Positions 47,430 to 56,834 of a stretch of DNA of 64,000 bases are shown piece by piece. The position numbers and the translations under genes are program-made. The stretch's first letter is position 1. Every line of letters begins with the position of its first letter. The stretch covers positions 2,790,001-2,854,000 of the forward strand of contig NZ_CP138921.1 of assembly GCF_047124445.1 (NCBI RefSeq), written 5' to 3'. This DNA is from Shimia sp047124445 (GTDB lineage Bacteria; Pseudomonadota; Alphaproteobacteria; Rhodobacterales; Rhodobacteraceae). A model generated the notes under the pieces. It searched no databases. It was not told the origin of the DNA and saw nothing but the letters and a program-made list of their open reading frames with translations.

Positions 47430-49340
47430 ATGGAGCGAGCCGCAGCCACACAGGCCATGACCGTTGCCGGTCTGAACCTGATCAAACAGGCGATGTCGAT
47501 TTATGACAGCGATCTGAAGCTGGTGGTCGCCAATGCCCGTTTCCGCGAGATGTTTTCCATTCCCCGCGTGCTATCCCAACCGGGGGCGCCGTTTTCCGAA
47601 ACCATCCGCTTTCTGATCGAGAACGGCGAATATGGCGATGTGCGCGATGAAGACAAAGAGGCCTTCATCAAGGAGCGTGTCGACCGGGCGCTGAACTTTG
47701 AACCGCACTATTTTGAACGTAAGCGCGCGGACGGGCGCTGGGTGTCTGTGGAAGGGTCCCCTCTGCCAGAGGGCGGCTGGGTTGCGGTTTATACCGACAT
47801 CACCTCCACCAAGCGACAGGAGGCGTTGCTGCGCTCCCGTTCTGAAGAGCTTTCGGATCAGTTGTTGCAATACGCCGAGGAGCTGTCCGCCACCAACCGC
47901 GAGTTGGAAGCCACCGTGCAGGCGCTGGAAGAGGTGAAGCGCCAGTTGATGGACAGCGAGTCGCGCATGCGGCTGACGGCGGAAATGATGCCGGCCCATA
48001 TCGCCCACGTCGGGCCGGACAGGCTTTACACCTATTCCAACCGCCGCCTGAGCGCGGTGATCCCGGGACGGCCTTCTGACATCGTTGGCATGCACGCCAG
48101 CGAAGCCTTGGGCGAAAACGCCTACAGCCATATCAAGCCGCATATGGATAAGGCCTTCAAAGGCGAGCCATCGGTGTTTGAATTCAACGAACACCCCAGC
48201 ACACGGCGCATCCGAGCGGCGTTTACACCAGATGACAACGAGGGTGCGGCTCGTGGTGTCTATGTGCTGTCGATGGACGTGACCGAGGAAACCCAGGCAC
48301 GTGTGGCGTTGCAGCAGACCCGGCGGCGCGAGATTGCGGCGCAAATGACAAGCGGTCTGGCGCATGACTTCTCCAACCTGCTGACCATTATCTTGGGCAC
48401 GCAAGCCAAGTTGCAGAAGATGGAGCTGCCAGACGAGGCCAGTGCGCTGATCGAGGCCACCTTGGGCGCGGCGCGCCGGGGCGGCACGTTGCTGGACAAC
48501 CTCGCCAATGTGACCGGCCCACGGGTGCCGAAACTGGCGCCCACGGATATGACGGGCTTCCTGTCCGAGCTGGAAACCCTGGCGCAGCCAACAGTAGGCG
48601 ACGAGGTTGCGCTCATCATCGAGAACAGCATTCCAGAGGGCGCAGTGTTGCTGGACCCGGCAATGTTACACGACTCACTGGTGAACCTCCTGCTGAACGC
48701 GGCCCATGCCTGCGGTCAGGGCGGGACAATCCTGTTAATAGCCGAACTGGTGCAGAACACCTGGGTACAATTCACCGTGCGCGACACCGGGCCGGGGTTC
48801 TCCGAAGAGGCGCTGGAACATGCGCTGGATCCGTTTTTCACCACCAAAGGCGCGGATGGCTCGGGCCTTGGGCTGGCGATGGTCTATGATATGACCAAGC
48901 TGGTGGGCGGCGACATAAAAATCGCCAACACCGAAACCGGTGGTCAGGTGGTACTGCGCCTGCCGTTGCGCCGCGCGGTGCAGGATTCCACCCCGGGTCT
49001 GGCGCTGTTGGTGGAGGACAACCCGGACCTGCGCGGCCTGATCCGCGACATGCTGACCGACATGAAGCACACGGTGATCGAAGCCGCCAGCGTGGACGAA
49101 GCCCGTGTGTTGCTGGACCAGCTGCCAGACATCACACTGGTGCTGTCCGATATTTCCCTGGAAGGTGACGCCACCGGCGTGGACCTGATCCGCGAGTTGG
49201 GGCGCGACCGCGTGCCAACCTATCTGATGACCAGCTTGCCCCAGAGCCATGATCTCTATATCGAAGGCGCCGCGCGCGCGCCGGTGCTGCCAAAGCCCTT
49301 CACGGCGGCACAGCTTGACCAGTTTCTGCATCCGAAGTGA
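47430..49340 (+). CDS. PAS-domain hybrid histidine kinase
   Basis: 636 aa, no membrane segment. PAS-7-like domain (about 12-125), coiled coil (126-180), a second PAS (about 180-290), then a dimerisation helix with His312 in SGLAHDFSN, N-box Asn423, G1 DTGPGF (452-457), G2 GSGLGL (477-482) and a receiver domain with phosphoacceptor Asp574 and Lys622. It senses a cytoplasmic signal. Divergent from the ligase/ABC module and 8 bp from the response regulator gene. Confidence 0.95.
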   Translation: MERAAATQAMTVAGLNLIKQAMSIYDSDLKLVVANARFREMFSIPRVLSQPGAPFSETIRFLIENGEYGDVRDEDKEAFIKERVDRALNFEPHYFERKRADGRWVSVEGSPLPEGGWVAVYTDITSTKRQEALLRSRSEELSDQLLQYAEELSATNRELEATVQALEEVKRQLMDSESRMRLTAEMMPAHIAHVGPDRLYTYSNRRLSAVIPGRPSDIVGMHASEALGENAYSHIKPHMDKAFKGEPSVFEFNEHPSTRRIRAAFTPDDNEGAARGVYVLSMDVTEETQARVALQQTRRREIAAQMTSGLAHDFSNLLTIILGTQAKLQKMELPDEASALIEATLGAARRGGTLLDNLANVTGPRVPKLAPTDMTGFLSELETLAQPTVGDEVALIIENSIPEGAVLLDPAMLHDSLVNLLLNAAHACGQGGTILLIAELVQNTWVQFTVRDTGPGFSEEALEHALDPFFTTKGADGSGLGLAMVYDMTKLVGGDIKIANTETGGQVVLRLPLRRAVQDSTPGLALLVEDNPDLRGLIRDMLTDMKHTVIEAASVDEARVLLDQLPDITLVLSDISLEGDATGVDLIRELGRDRVPTYLMTSLPQSHDLYIEGAARAPVLPKPFTAAQLDQFLHPK

Positions 49341-49348
49341 GCCCCGCC

Positions 49349-50053
49349 ATGACCGCCCCGCTTGTCACCATCCTGGACGATGAACCGGAAATCCGCATGA
49401 TTTTGGCGGACGCTTTGGAGGACGCGGGCTTTCGCACCATGGCGTTTTCCCGCGCCACCGAATTTGAAGCCGCGCTGAAATCCACCACGCCGGATGTCTG
49501 TCTGGTAGACCTCGGCCTGCCGGACAAAGACGGATTGTCGCTGGTGCACCGATTGGCCTTGGAACTGGGCGCGGCGGTGATCATTATCTCCGGTCGGGCG
49601 CAAGTGCAGGACCGGATCACCGGGCTGGAGCTCGGCGCGGATGACTACATCATCAAGCCGTTTGACCCGACCGAAGTGGTGGCGCGTGTGCGCGCGCGGC
49701 TGCGCAAAGAGAAACCCGCCGCGCCGGTCGCGGCCAATACTGCCGTGTTCAACGGCTGGACCGCCTATTTTGACCGCTATGTGCTGGTGGATGAAACGGG
49801 TGCCGAAACCACCTTCAGCCATGCGGAAGGCGAGGTGCTGCGCCTGTTTCTAGACAGCCCCAAACGGTTGATCAGCCGCGCCCAGATGCAAGAGACCTTG
49901 GGCGGCGCGGCCGGTGAAAGCTTTGATCGGGCCATGGATGTGCGGATTTCGCGCCTGCGCACCAAGCTCAAGGAAGACCCCAAAAACCCGCGTCTTATCA
50001 AAACCATCTACGGCGCGGGCTATATCTTTCTGGGCGATGTGACCTGGCAGTAA
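49349..50053 (+). CDS. OmpR-family response regulator
   Basis: 234 aa from ATG 49349. Receiver with acidic pair Asp10-Asp11, phosphoacceptor Asp54 in LVDLGLPDKDG and the lysine of YIIKPFDP, then a winged-helix domain with RAMDVRISRLRTKL and IYGAGYIF. Partner of the hybrid kinase; control of module A or B is inferred from position. Confidence 0.95.
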   Translation: MTAPLVTILDDEPEIRMILADALEDAGFRTMAFSRATEFEAALKSTTPDVCLVDLGLPDKDGLSLVHRLALELGAAVIIISGRAQVQDRITGLELGADDYIIKPFDPTEVVARVRARLRKEKPAAPVAANTAVFNGWTAYFDRYVLVDETGAETTFSHAEGEVLRLFLDSPKRLISRAQMQETLGGAAGESFDRAMDVRISRLRTKLKEDPKNPRLIKTIYGAGYIFLGDVTWQ

Positions 50054-50077
50054 CCCGCTGTATTTACACAGCGGTTA
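50051..50077. terminator. Inverted repeat after the response regulator
   Basis: The arms TAACCCGCTGT and ACAGCGGTTA flank ATTTAC and pair except for one extra C. It has no T-tract, so it is a weak terminator candidate. Sequence from here to 50346 shows no gene. Confidence 0.35.
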
Positions 50078-50346
50078 CAAAATCGACACAATATGTAGCC
50101 AAATGCCGCAAAATAAGGTATATCTGGGGTTAGGTGGTCGCCAGAGCGCCCAGGTTGAATCCTCCTTCCAACCTGCGCGGCGCGGGCACATCCACTCACG
50201 GAAGGGCCGCGGACTTTTTAGGGACAGGCGCGCGGTGTTTATGGGGACTGTGCAAGAACAAGTTCACTCCCGCCTTCCCCGCAGACCAGACCATCGGCTG
50301 CGGGGAATTTTTCTGTGTGGTCGCTTGGAAGATTGCCTTTTTTGGA

Positions 50347-50988
50347 TCAGAATCTCTTTGTCGTGACCGTGAACGCGGGCAGTGTGAGGATGCTTTTAGA
50401 AACGTTTTCGCCGAACTTGGTTACTCGGATGACCGATGACAAGTATCGATCCGTTATCTGTACGACAGTCTCGCTTTCTTCTGTCTTATAGGCTTGCCAG
50501 TTGCCAGAAACGAATCTGTCATCCAAAAAGGACGCTTCACCCAACAAAAAAATTTCACAAGGAAAAGCGTTCGTTTGGGGTGTGATCTCGGACTGCCTAT
50601 AGCTTGTGAAGGCTAAAAATTCCGGCGCCTCGAGGTAAAGCACGCCAAACTGTTGCCCAGCAGCGCTTGGCAGTAGGTCATTGAAGAACCGGATCATCAT
50701 CACAGCATGGGTCGCGTTGATTTCATCGATCGTTGCCGAGCGGATGTCGAGCATTGGATGCTCAAGCGCCCAAACGCTACCAAATAGATTCGCAGCCTTT
50801 TCCAGTTGAGCATCATCAAGCTCGCGCCAGCCGGCCAAATGGGCAACCGCAACCGCATCGTTGGGCGTTTCATAAGGGGCTTCTCGGCAAATCCGTTCAA
50901 GAGTTTGCCATGCATCGGGCGGTTCGGAAAAGGCTTCCGATACCGAGCCCAACAGGGCTAGGCCGCTAATCAATGCCGTTCTAATCAT
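50347..50988 (-). CDS. Secreted protein of unknown function
   Basis: 213 aa with a signal peptide (1-21, ending EAFS before EP). Mature part has three regions (AWQTLERICREAPYET, MLDIRSATIDEINATHAVMM, YLEAPEFLAFTSYRQSE) and no family I recognise. Single cysteine pair at about 34 and 144. Its base composition is lower in GC than its neighbours, which could indicate transfer. Confidence 0.6.
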   Translation of the reverse strand: MIRTALISGLALLGSVSEAFSEPPDAWQTLERICREAPYETPNDAVAVAHLAGWRELDDAQLEKAANLFGSVWALEHPMLDIRSATIDEINATHAVMMIRFFNDLLPSAAGQQFGVLYLEAPEFLAFTSYRQSEITPQTNAFPCEIFLLGEASFLDDRFVSGNWQAYKTEESETVVQITDRYLSSVIRVTKFGENVSKSILTLPAFTVTTKRF

Positions 50989-51047
50989 TTGATCTACAGC
51001 TTTCCTTGCTCACTGCCTCCACTAACGAGGCATCCTACGCTTACTGC

Positions 51048-51075
51048 AAAAAAGGCGCCCCCAAAGAGGCGCCCT
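51048..51075 (-). terminator. Intrinsic terminator of ABC module B binding protein
   Basis: On the minus strand GGGCGCC-TCTTTGGG-GGCGCC followed by TTTTTTG. Confidence 0.85.
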
Positions 51076-51096
51076 CACATTTCTATTCACCCAAAC

Positions 51097-52251
51097 TTAC
51101 TTCACAGCAACCGTTTTCCAACCGCCGTTTTCCACCACGGAAATCACAACCTCATCCGCGCCGCGGTGATCGTCCGGACCATAAGTGGTCTGTGATCCGG
51201 TCAACTCGTCCATGTAATCCAGCGTCTCCATGGCGGCGATGAAGCTTTCGTGGGTCAGGTCAGGCCCGGCCGCTTCCAGTGCACGCACCACGGTGTCTGC
51301 TGCGGAATAGCCGAGCATGGCAAAGCCGGACGCGGGCTGGTCAAACTTCGCTTTGTAGTCAGCGATGAACTTGCCCGGCACGGGATCGGCCGCGCGCTCA
51401 TAGAGATCGCGCCAACCGGCCGCGGCATAGAGCCCGTCGGTCACGCCACCCGGCACCATCGCCACCGGCTCGAGGAAGCCTGCGGAGGTGTTGAGAAACT
51501 TCACGTCAGCCCAGCCGAGTTTCTTGGCGGTGCCCACAACGGTGATGCCCTGACGCACGCCCAGCGCCATGGTGATCACGTCACATTCCGCCGCCTTCAG
51601 CTTGGTCAGGGAACCAACAAAATCCAGCTCATCCGGCTTGTGCGTGGTTTCGCCTGCCATGCTCAGACCCATGCTGTCGGCAAGGTCTTTGGTGGACTCG
51701 GCAATCTCTTTACCAAAGTCGGACGGGATATACATGGTGCAGAGGTTTTTGGCCTCGAACTCTTCCGCAAGGTATTTCGCGCCGACCTGCACTTGGTCGT
51801 AGTAGCTTGAGAAGCCAATGAATTTATTGTCCATCGGCTCCTGCAACATCTGCCGCGCTGCCGACAGTGGGCCGACATTTGGAATGCCTTTGGGATCAAG
51901 CAGTTTGAAGCCGGCCACGTTCATCGGCGTGCCAAGCGACAAGAGCATGGCAAAGGCTTTGTCGCGGTTCAGAAGCTTGTTATAGCCCTGCATCGCGCGC
52001 GGGATCTGGTAACCGTTGTCCTCCACAACAAACCGGATCTGACGCCCGTGCACACCACCTGCGGCGTTTACCTCGTCAAAGCGCATGTTGGCGCCGTTGA
52101 CCGCCGGAACGCCCACCGCAGCGAAGATGCCGGACAGATCGTTCACAGAACCAATCACCACCTCGCCGTCGCTCACGCCTTGCGTGTCCGCAGCGACCTG
52201 GGAAGCCAGCGCCGCGGCGCCAACTGCCATTGCAGTCGTCAGTTTCTTCAT
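51097..52251 (-). CDS. Periplasmic binding protein of ABC module B
   Basis: 384 aa, signal peptide 1-21 (ASQVAA), AGGAAAC upstream. LivJ-like fold: GVSDGEVVIGSVNDLSG, VGVPAVNGANMRFDEVNAAGG, YYDQVQVGAKYLAEE. Sequence differs from the module A protein. It is last in the module B transcript and has its own terminator. Confidence 0.92.
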   Translation of the reverse strand: MKKLTTAMAVGAAALASQVAADTQGVSDGEVVIGSVNDLSGIFAAVGVPAVNGANMRFDEVNAAGGVHGRQIRFVVEDNGYQIPRAMQGYNKLLNRDKAFAMLLSLGTPMNVAGFKLLDPKGIPNVGPLSAARQMLQEPMDNKFIGFSSYYDQVQVGAKYLAEEFEAKNLCTMYIPSDFGKEIAESTKDLADSMGLSMAGETTHKPDELDFVGSLTKLKAAECDVITMALGVRQGITVVGTAKKLGWADVKFLNTSAGFLEPVAMVPGGVTDGLYAAAGWRDLYERAADPVPGKFIADYKAKFDQPASGFAMLGYSAADTVVRALEAAGPDLTHESFIAAMETLDYMDELTGSQTTYGPDDHRGADEVVISVVENGGWKTVAVK

Positions 52252-52298
52252 AGTTTCCTCCCGTTTGAAGTGTGGTCTGGGGCCACATGAAATCGATG

Positions 52299-54191
52299 TT
52301 AGTACATTTCCTCTATGAGTCCCGCGTGTTTCTTCTCCACAAAGCTGCGCTTGAGCTTCATGGTCGCGGTCAGTTCTTCATCCTCCGCCGTCAGCAGGAC
52401 GTTGATCAGGCGGAATTCCTTGATCTGTTCAACACGGGCGAACTCTTTGTTCACGTCGTCCACTTCGCCCTTGATGAGGTCGACCACGTCTTGGGCGGCA
52501 CAGAGCGAGGCAAAATCCGAGAACGGCACTTTGCGATCCTGGGCGTATTTCTCCACATTCTCCTGATCGATCATAATCAGGCAGGTCAGGTATTTTCGCG
52601 CGTCGCCAATCACCACCGCATCCGAGATATAGTGGCTGAACTTCAGGCGGCTTTCGATCTCCGCCGGGGTGATGTTTTTGCCGCCAGCGGTGATGATGAT
52701 GTCCTTGAGACGCCCGGTGATGGTGACAAAGCCGTCCTCGTCCAGCTTGCCCACGTCCCCCGTGCGCAGCCAGCCATCCTCGGTGAAGGTCTCCGCCGTT
52801 TTCTCATTATTGCGCCAGTAGCCTTGGAAGTTGTTCAGGCCAAAGGTCTGAATTTCGCCATCCTCGGCAATGCGCACCTGAAACCCTGGCACAGCTTTGC
52901 CCACACTGCCCAGCTTGTTGTCATCGGGCAGATTGATGGAGGCGAGACCGGCGTTTTCGGTCATGCCGTAGCCTTCCAGAAGCTGCACGCCAATCGCCCA
53001 ATACCAGCGGATCAATTCCGGGCTGATCGGGGCCGCGCCGGTGCCGCCGCGGCGCATTTTGTCCATGCCCAACATCCGGCGCAGATTGCGCAGCACCAAA
53101 AAATCCCAAATCGCGTAGTTGAGCTGCACGCCGCTTGGCACCGGTTTGCGCTCCAGCAAGTAATCCGCGCGTTTTAAACCGGCTTTGACGGCCAAATTGA
53201 AACAAAGCCGCCCGATGGGCGTGGCTTCTTGAGCGAGCACCAGCACGCGGGAATAGATCTTCTCCCACACACGCGGCACCGCCGTAAAATGCGCGGGCGA
53301 GACTTCCTGCAGGTTGTCAAACACCGTCTCCGGGCTTTCGGCAAAGTTCACCGTGGATTTGCCCGCAATCGGGAAATAGGCCGACACGTTGCGCTCCAGG
53401 ATGTGGCACAGCGGCAGGAAACAGAGCTGCTCATCCTTATCCATGGTTGGCAGCGCATGGGCGCCGGACACACAGGCGGCAATCACGTTTTCCTGCGACA
53501 GCATCGCGCCTTTGGGCATGCCGGTGGTGCCGGAGGTATAGATCAGCAGGCCCGTGTCCTCGGGCTTGGCCTTCTTGATTTCTTCTTCAAAGACACCGTG
53601 GTTTTCGGCCTCATACGCGCGACCGGTTTCATAGAGGTCATCCAGAAACACACATTTGTCGTGGCGCAGGTCATGCAACCCGTCTTGGTCCAAGATGATG
53701 ACCTTCACCACATGGCTGGCCTGGTCCTCGATCTCCAGAAACTTGTCGAGCTGCTCGTCATTTTCCACAAACAGAAAGCGACTGCCGCTGTCACGCAGCA
53801 GGTACTCCAATTGGCTGGCGCTGTCGGTGGTGTAAACACCCGAGGCAATCCCGCCCACGCATTGGATGCCCATGTCGGCATAGAGCCATTCCTTACGGTC
53901 TTCCGAGAGGATCGAGACCACCTCGCCACGTTCCAGCCCCAAGGCCCGCAGGCCAAGGCCGATCCATTTGGCATGGATCCAGTAGTCGGCCCAGGAATAG
54001 CTCTGCCAGATACCGAGGTCTTTTTCGCGGTGCGCGGTCCGGTCGCGCAGCTGTTCACAGCGTTTTTGAAACAGACCCACAACCGTGTCGCAGCCGTCCA
54101 CCAGTGCGGGTTTTTGCCCCGGTGTGGCAGAGACAATCACGCCGTTGATTTCAACCTGTTCCGGCGGCTGGGATGTGGTGTGAATGTTCAT
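52299..54191 (-). CDS. Long-chain acyl-CoA ligase-like AMP-binding protein, module B
   Basis: 630 aa from ATG 54191 (GGGAGG upstream). P-loop YTSGTTGMPKG at 218-228, LLEGYGMTENAG, TGDVGKLDEDGFVTITGRLKD and GGKNITPAEIE at the C-terminal hinge. FadD-type. Second CoA ligase in the locus, placed between the LivF-like gene and the binding protein gene. Confidence 0.92.
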   Translation of the reverse strand: MNIHTTSQPPEQVEINGVIVSATPGQKPALVDGCDTVVGLFQKRCEQLRDRTAHREKDLGIWQSYSWADYWIHAKWIGLGLRALGLERGEVVSILSEDRKEWLYADMGIQCVGGIASGVYTTDSASQLEYLLRDSGSRFLFVENDEQLDKFLEIEDQASHVVKVIILDQDGLHDLRHDKCVFLDDLYETGRAYEAENHGVFEEEIKKAKPEDTGLLIYTSGTTGMPKGAMLSQENVIAACVSGAHALPTMDKDEQLCFLPLCHILERNVSAYFPIAGKSTVNFAESPETVFDNLQEVSPAHFTAVPRVWEKIYSRVLVLAQEATPIGRLCFNLAVKAGLKRADYLLERKPVPSGVQLNYAIWDFLVLRNLRRMLGMDKMRRGGTGAAPISPELIRWYWAIGVQLLEGYGMTENAGLASINLPDDNKLGSVGKAVPGFQVRIAEDGEIQTFGLNNFQGYWRNNEKTAETFTEDGWLRTGDVGKLDEDGFVTITGRLKDIIITAGGKNITPAEIESRLKFSHYISDAVVIGDARKYLTCLIMIDQENVEKYAQDRKVPFSDFASLCAAQDVVDLIKGEVDDVNKEFARVEQIKEFRLINVLLTAEDEELTATMKLKRSFVEKKHAGLIEEMY

Positions 54192-54205
54192 GATCCTGCC
54201 TCCCC

Positions 54206-54979
54206 TCAGCGCCATGTTTTCTTGCGTTTCCAGCGGCGTTCGCCGCGCGCGCCTTCTTCCTGATGGCCCAGATAGAAGGCTTTGATGTCTTCGCTTTCCA
54301 TCAGGCGCTCGGCGGTGTCGTCCATCACGATCCGCCCGACCTCCATGACGTAGCCCACATCAGCGAGATCCAGCGCAACTTTGGCGTTTTGCTCGACCAG
54401 CATCATGGTCACACCTTCGTCTTTGTTCAGGCGTTTGAGGATGGAGAAGATTTCCTGCACCAACAGCGGCGACAGGCCGAGGCTTGGCTCATCCAGCAAC
54501 ATGATCTTGGGCCGCAGCATCAACCCGCGCCCAATGGCGAGCATTTGTTGCTGACCACCAGACAGGGTGCCGGCCTCTTGGTGACGGCGTTCGGCCAAAA
54601 TCGGGAAATAATCAAAGACCATTTGTCGGTCCTTTTCGATCTCCGCTTTGTCGCTACGCGTGTAGGCGCCAAGCGAGAGGTTTTCGTCCACCGTCAGAAG
54701 CGGGAAAACTTCGCGACCTTCGGGAACATGCACGATGCCTTGGCCGACCACCTTGTGCGGTTCCATGCCCTGGATCTCGCGGCCTTCAAAGACCACGTGG
54801 CCTTTTTCCGGATCCATGATGCCGGAGATGGTTTTGAGCAGAGTGGATTTGCCAGCTCCATTGGCGCCCAGCACGGTCACAACCTGGCCCTTTTCGACCT
54901 TCAGCGACACGCCACGAATGGCCATGATTGGGCCGTAAAAGCTCTCGATGTTCTTGATATCAAGCACTGTTTCGCCCAT
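54206..54979 (-). CDS. ABC transporter ATPase (LivF-like), module B
   Basis: 257 aa from ATG 54979, overlapping the LivG stop as TGATG. Walker A GANGAGKST, signature LSGGQQQM, Walker B MLLDEPSLGLSP, switch VEQN. C-terminal tail RGERRWKRKKTWR is basic, like that of the module A LivF. Confidence 0.93.
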   Translation of the reverse strand: MGETVLDIKNIESFYGPIMAIRGVSLKVEKGQVVTVLGANGAGKSTLLKTISGIMDPEKGHVVFEGREIQGMEPHKVVGQGIVHVPEGREVFPLLTVDENLSLGAYTRSDKAEIEKDRQMVFDYFPILAERRHQEAGTLSGGQQQMLAIGRGLMLRPKIMLLDEPSLGLSPLLVQEIFSILKRLNKDEGVTMMLVEQNAKVALDLADVGYVMEVGRIVMDDTAERLMESEDIKAFYLGHQEEGARGERRWKRKKTWR

Positions 54980-55749
54980 CACGCTGCCCCCGCGCCAAGG
55001 TAGGCCTCAATCACGGCCGGGTCAGATTGCACCTGCCCAGGCGTGCCTTCGGCCAGCTTGGCCCCGTCGGCCAAGGCCAGCACGCGGTCGGACACGCCGG
55101 AAACCAAGCCCATGTCGTGCTCCACCATCAAAACCGTGATGCCCATCTGTTTGCGGATGTCATCAATCCACCAACGCATGTCTTGGGTTTCTTCCACCGA
55201 CAGACCTGAGGCCGGTTCATCCAGCAGCAAAAGCCGCGGCCCAGACGCCAGCGCCCGGCCCAGTTCGACCACCTTCCGAACACCATACGGCAGCCCGGCG
55301 ATCATTTTGTCGCGATAGGGCTGCAGGTCGAGGAAATCGATAACTTCTTCAACGGCTTCACGATGGCGTTTTTCTTCCTGCCGCACCTTGGGCGTGAAGA
55401 GCATCTCTTGCACCAGATTGGTCTTGCGATGGCGATGCCGCCCCACCAGCAGGTTTTGCAGAACCGTGGCGTGGTCAAACAATTCGATGTTCTGGAACGT
55501 GCGCGCAATGCCGAGGTCGGCTACGGAATCCGCGTTGCGGTCCAATAGGTTATGACCGTCAAAGGTGATCGACCCTGCATAGGGATTGTAGAAGCGCGAG
55601 ATCAGATTGAAGACCGTAGATTTACCCGCACCGTTGGGCCCAACGATGGCATAGACCTCGCCTTCCTCAACCGAAAACGTCAGATCGTTCACCGCGACCA
55701 CGCCGCCAAACTTGAGTGTTGCGTTGTTGATTTCCAGCAGATTGCTCAT
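54979..55749 (-). CDS. ABC transporter ATPase (LivG-like), module B
   Basis: 256 aa. Walker A GPNGAGKST, signature region LPYGVRKVVELGRAL, Walker B LLLLDEPASGLS, switch histidine VEHDMG. Overlaps the LivM gene by 4 bp. Confidence 0.93.
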   Translation of the reverse strand: MSNLLEINNATLKFGGVVAVNDLTFSVEEGEVYAIVGPNGAGKSTVFNLISRFYNPYAGSITFDGHNLLDRNADSVADLGIARTFQNIELFDHATVLQNLLVGRHRHRKTNLVQEMLFTPKVRQEEKRHREAVEEVIDFLDLQPYRDKMIAGLPYGVRKVVELGRALASGPRLLLLDEPASGLSVEETQDMRWWIDDIRKQMGITVLMVEHDMGLVSGVSDRVLALADGAKLAEGTPGQVQSDPAVIEAYLGAGAA

Positions 55750-56831
55750 CTCAAACGCTCCGTCTTCAGGTAGCTCTTCTGACGCTTGAACATGTCTTTG
55801 CGCGCAAACGGGAAGAGCTCAAACCAGATGCGGATTTTCATCCAGCGGCCATAGATGCCCATCGGCTCAAACAGGATAAACAGGATCAGGATCATGCCAA
55901 AGACGCCGGTTTCCAGGCCGGGAATGGCCACCGAGCTGCCGCCGATCAGGTCTTTGGTCATCGACAGAAACTGCGGCAGGAAGGCCACGACAACCGCGCC
56001 AAAAAACGTGCCGTGAATGGAGCCCAACCCGCCAATTACAATCATCATCAAGAGCGTGATGGAGATCACGATGGAAAACGTTTCGTTGTTGAACGCGCCT
56101 GCATAGAAGCCCATGAGCGCGCCCGCCAGGCCGGTGATCGCGCAGGAGATGCCAAAAGCTGCCGCCTTGGTGCGCGCGATGTGCACGCCCATGGCTGTGG
56201 CGGAAACTTCACTGTCGCGCACGGCGGCCATGGCGCGCCCTAAGGGCGAGCGCAGCAGGTTGCGATAGGCGAGCGTGCAAAGGATCGTGACCGCGAGCAC
56301 CAGCCAGTAGAACCGATCCGGTGTGGTCCAGCGTTCAATCTCGATGCCAAAGATATTGATCATCGGGGCAAACTTGCCCGACACACCATCTGTGATCGGC
56401 TCCATCAGCACGATGATATCATCAGCCAGAATGGACAGCGCGATGGTCGCAATCGCGAGGTAGATGCCGTGCAGACGGATCGCCGGAATGGCGATGATCG
56501 TGCCGACCACGCCTGTCAGAATACCGGCTGCCGGGAAGGCGATCAGGAAAGGCCAACCTTGTTCCATAAAGATGATACAGGAGTAACAGCCCAGAGCCAG
56601 GAAGGCCGCGTGCCCCAAGCTGGCCTGACCTGTCTGCCCGGTCAGCAGCATCAGGCCAAGACCCGCGATGGCCCAAATCAGCACGTTGGTGACTTCACCG
56701 AGGAAGAAGTCATCCATCAGCCACGGCAGGGCCACCGCGATCACGATAAGCGTTGCGTAGACAAAGAAGCTCCACCAGTCGGGGAAAAGCCGGATGTCAT
56801 GTTCATAGGAGGTTTTGAAATGGATCCGCAT
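55746..56831 (-). CDS. ABC permease (LivM-like), module B
   Basis: 361 aa, nine to ten hydrophobic segments with GLMLLTGQTGQASLGHAAFLALGCY and IGGLGSIHGTFFGA. It starts 3 bp after the LivH stop. Confidence 0.93.
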   Translation of the reverse strand: MRIHFKTSYEHDIRLFPDWWSFFVYATLIVIAVALPWLMDDFFLGEVTNVLIWAIAGLGLMLLTGQTGQASLGHAAFLALGCYSCIIFMEQGWPFLIAFPAAGILTGVVGTIIAIPAIRLHGIYLAIATIALSILADDIIVLMEPITDGVSGKFAPMINIFGIEIERWTTPDRFYWLVLAVTILCTLAYRNLLRSPLGRAMAAVRDSEVSATAMGVHIARTKAAAFGISCAITGLAGALMGFYAGAFNNETFSIVISITLLMMIVIGGLGSIHGTFFGAVVVAFLPQFLSMTKDLIGGSSVAIPGLETGVFGMILILFILFEPMGIYGRWMKIRIWFELFPFARKDMFKRQKSYLKTERLR

Positions 56832-56834
56832 GGC

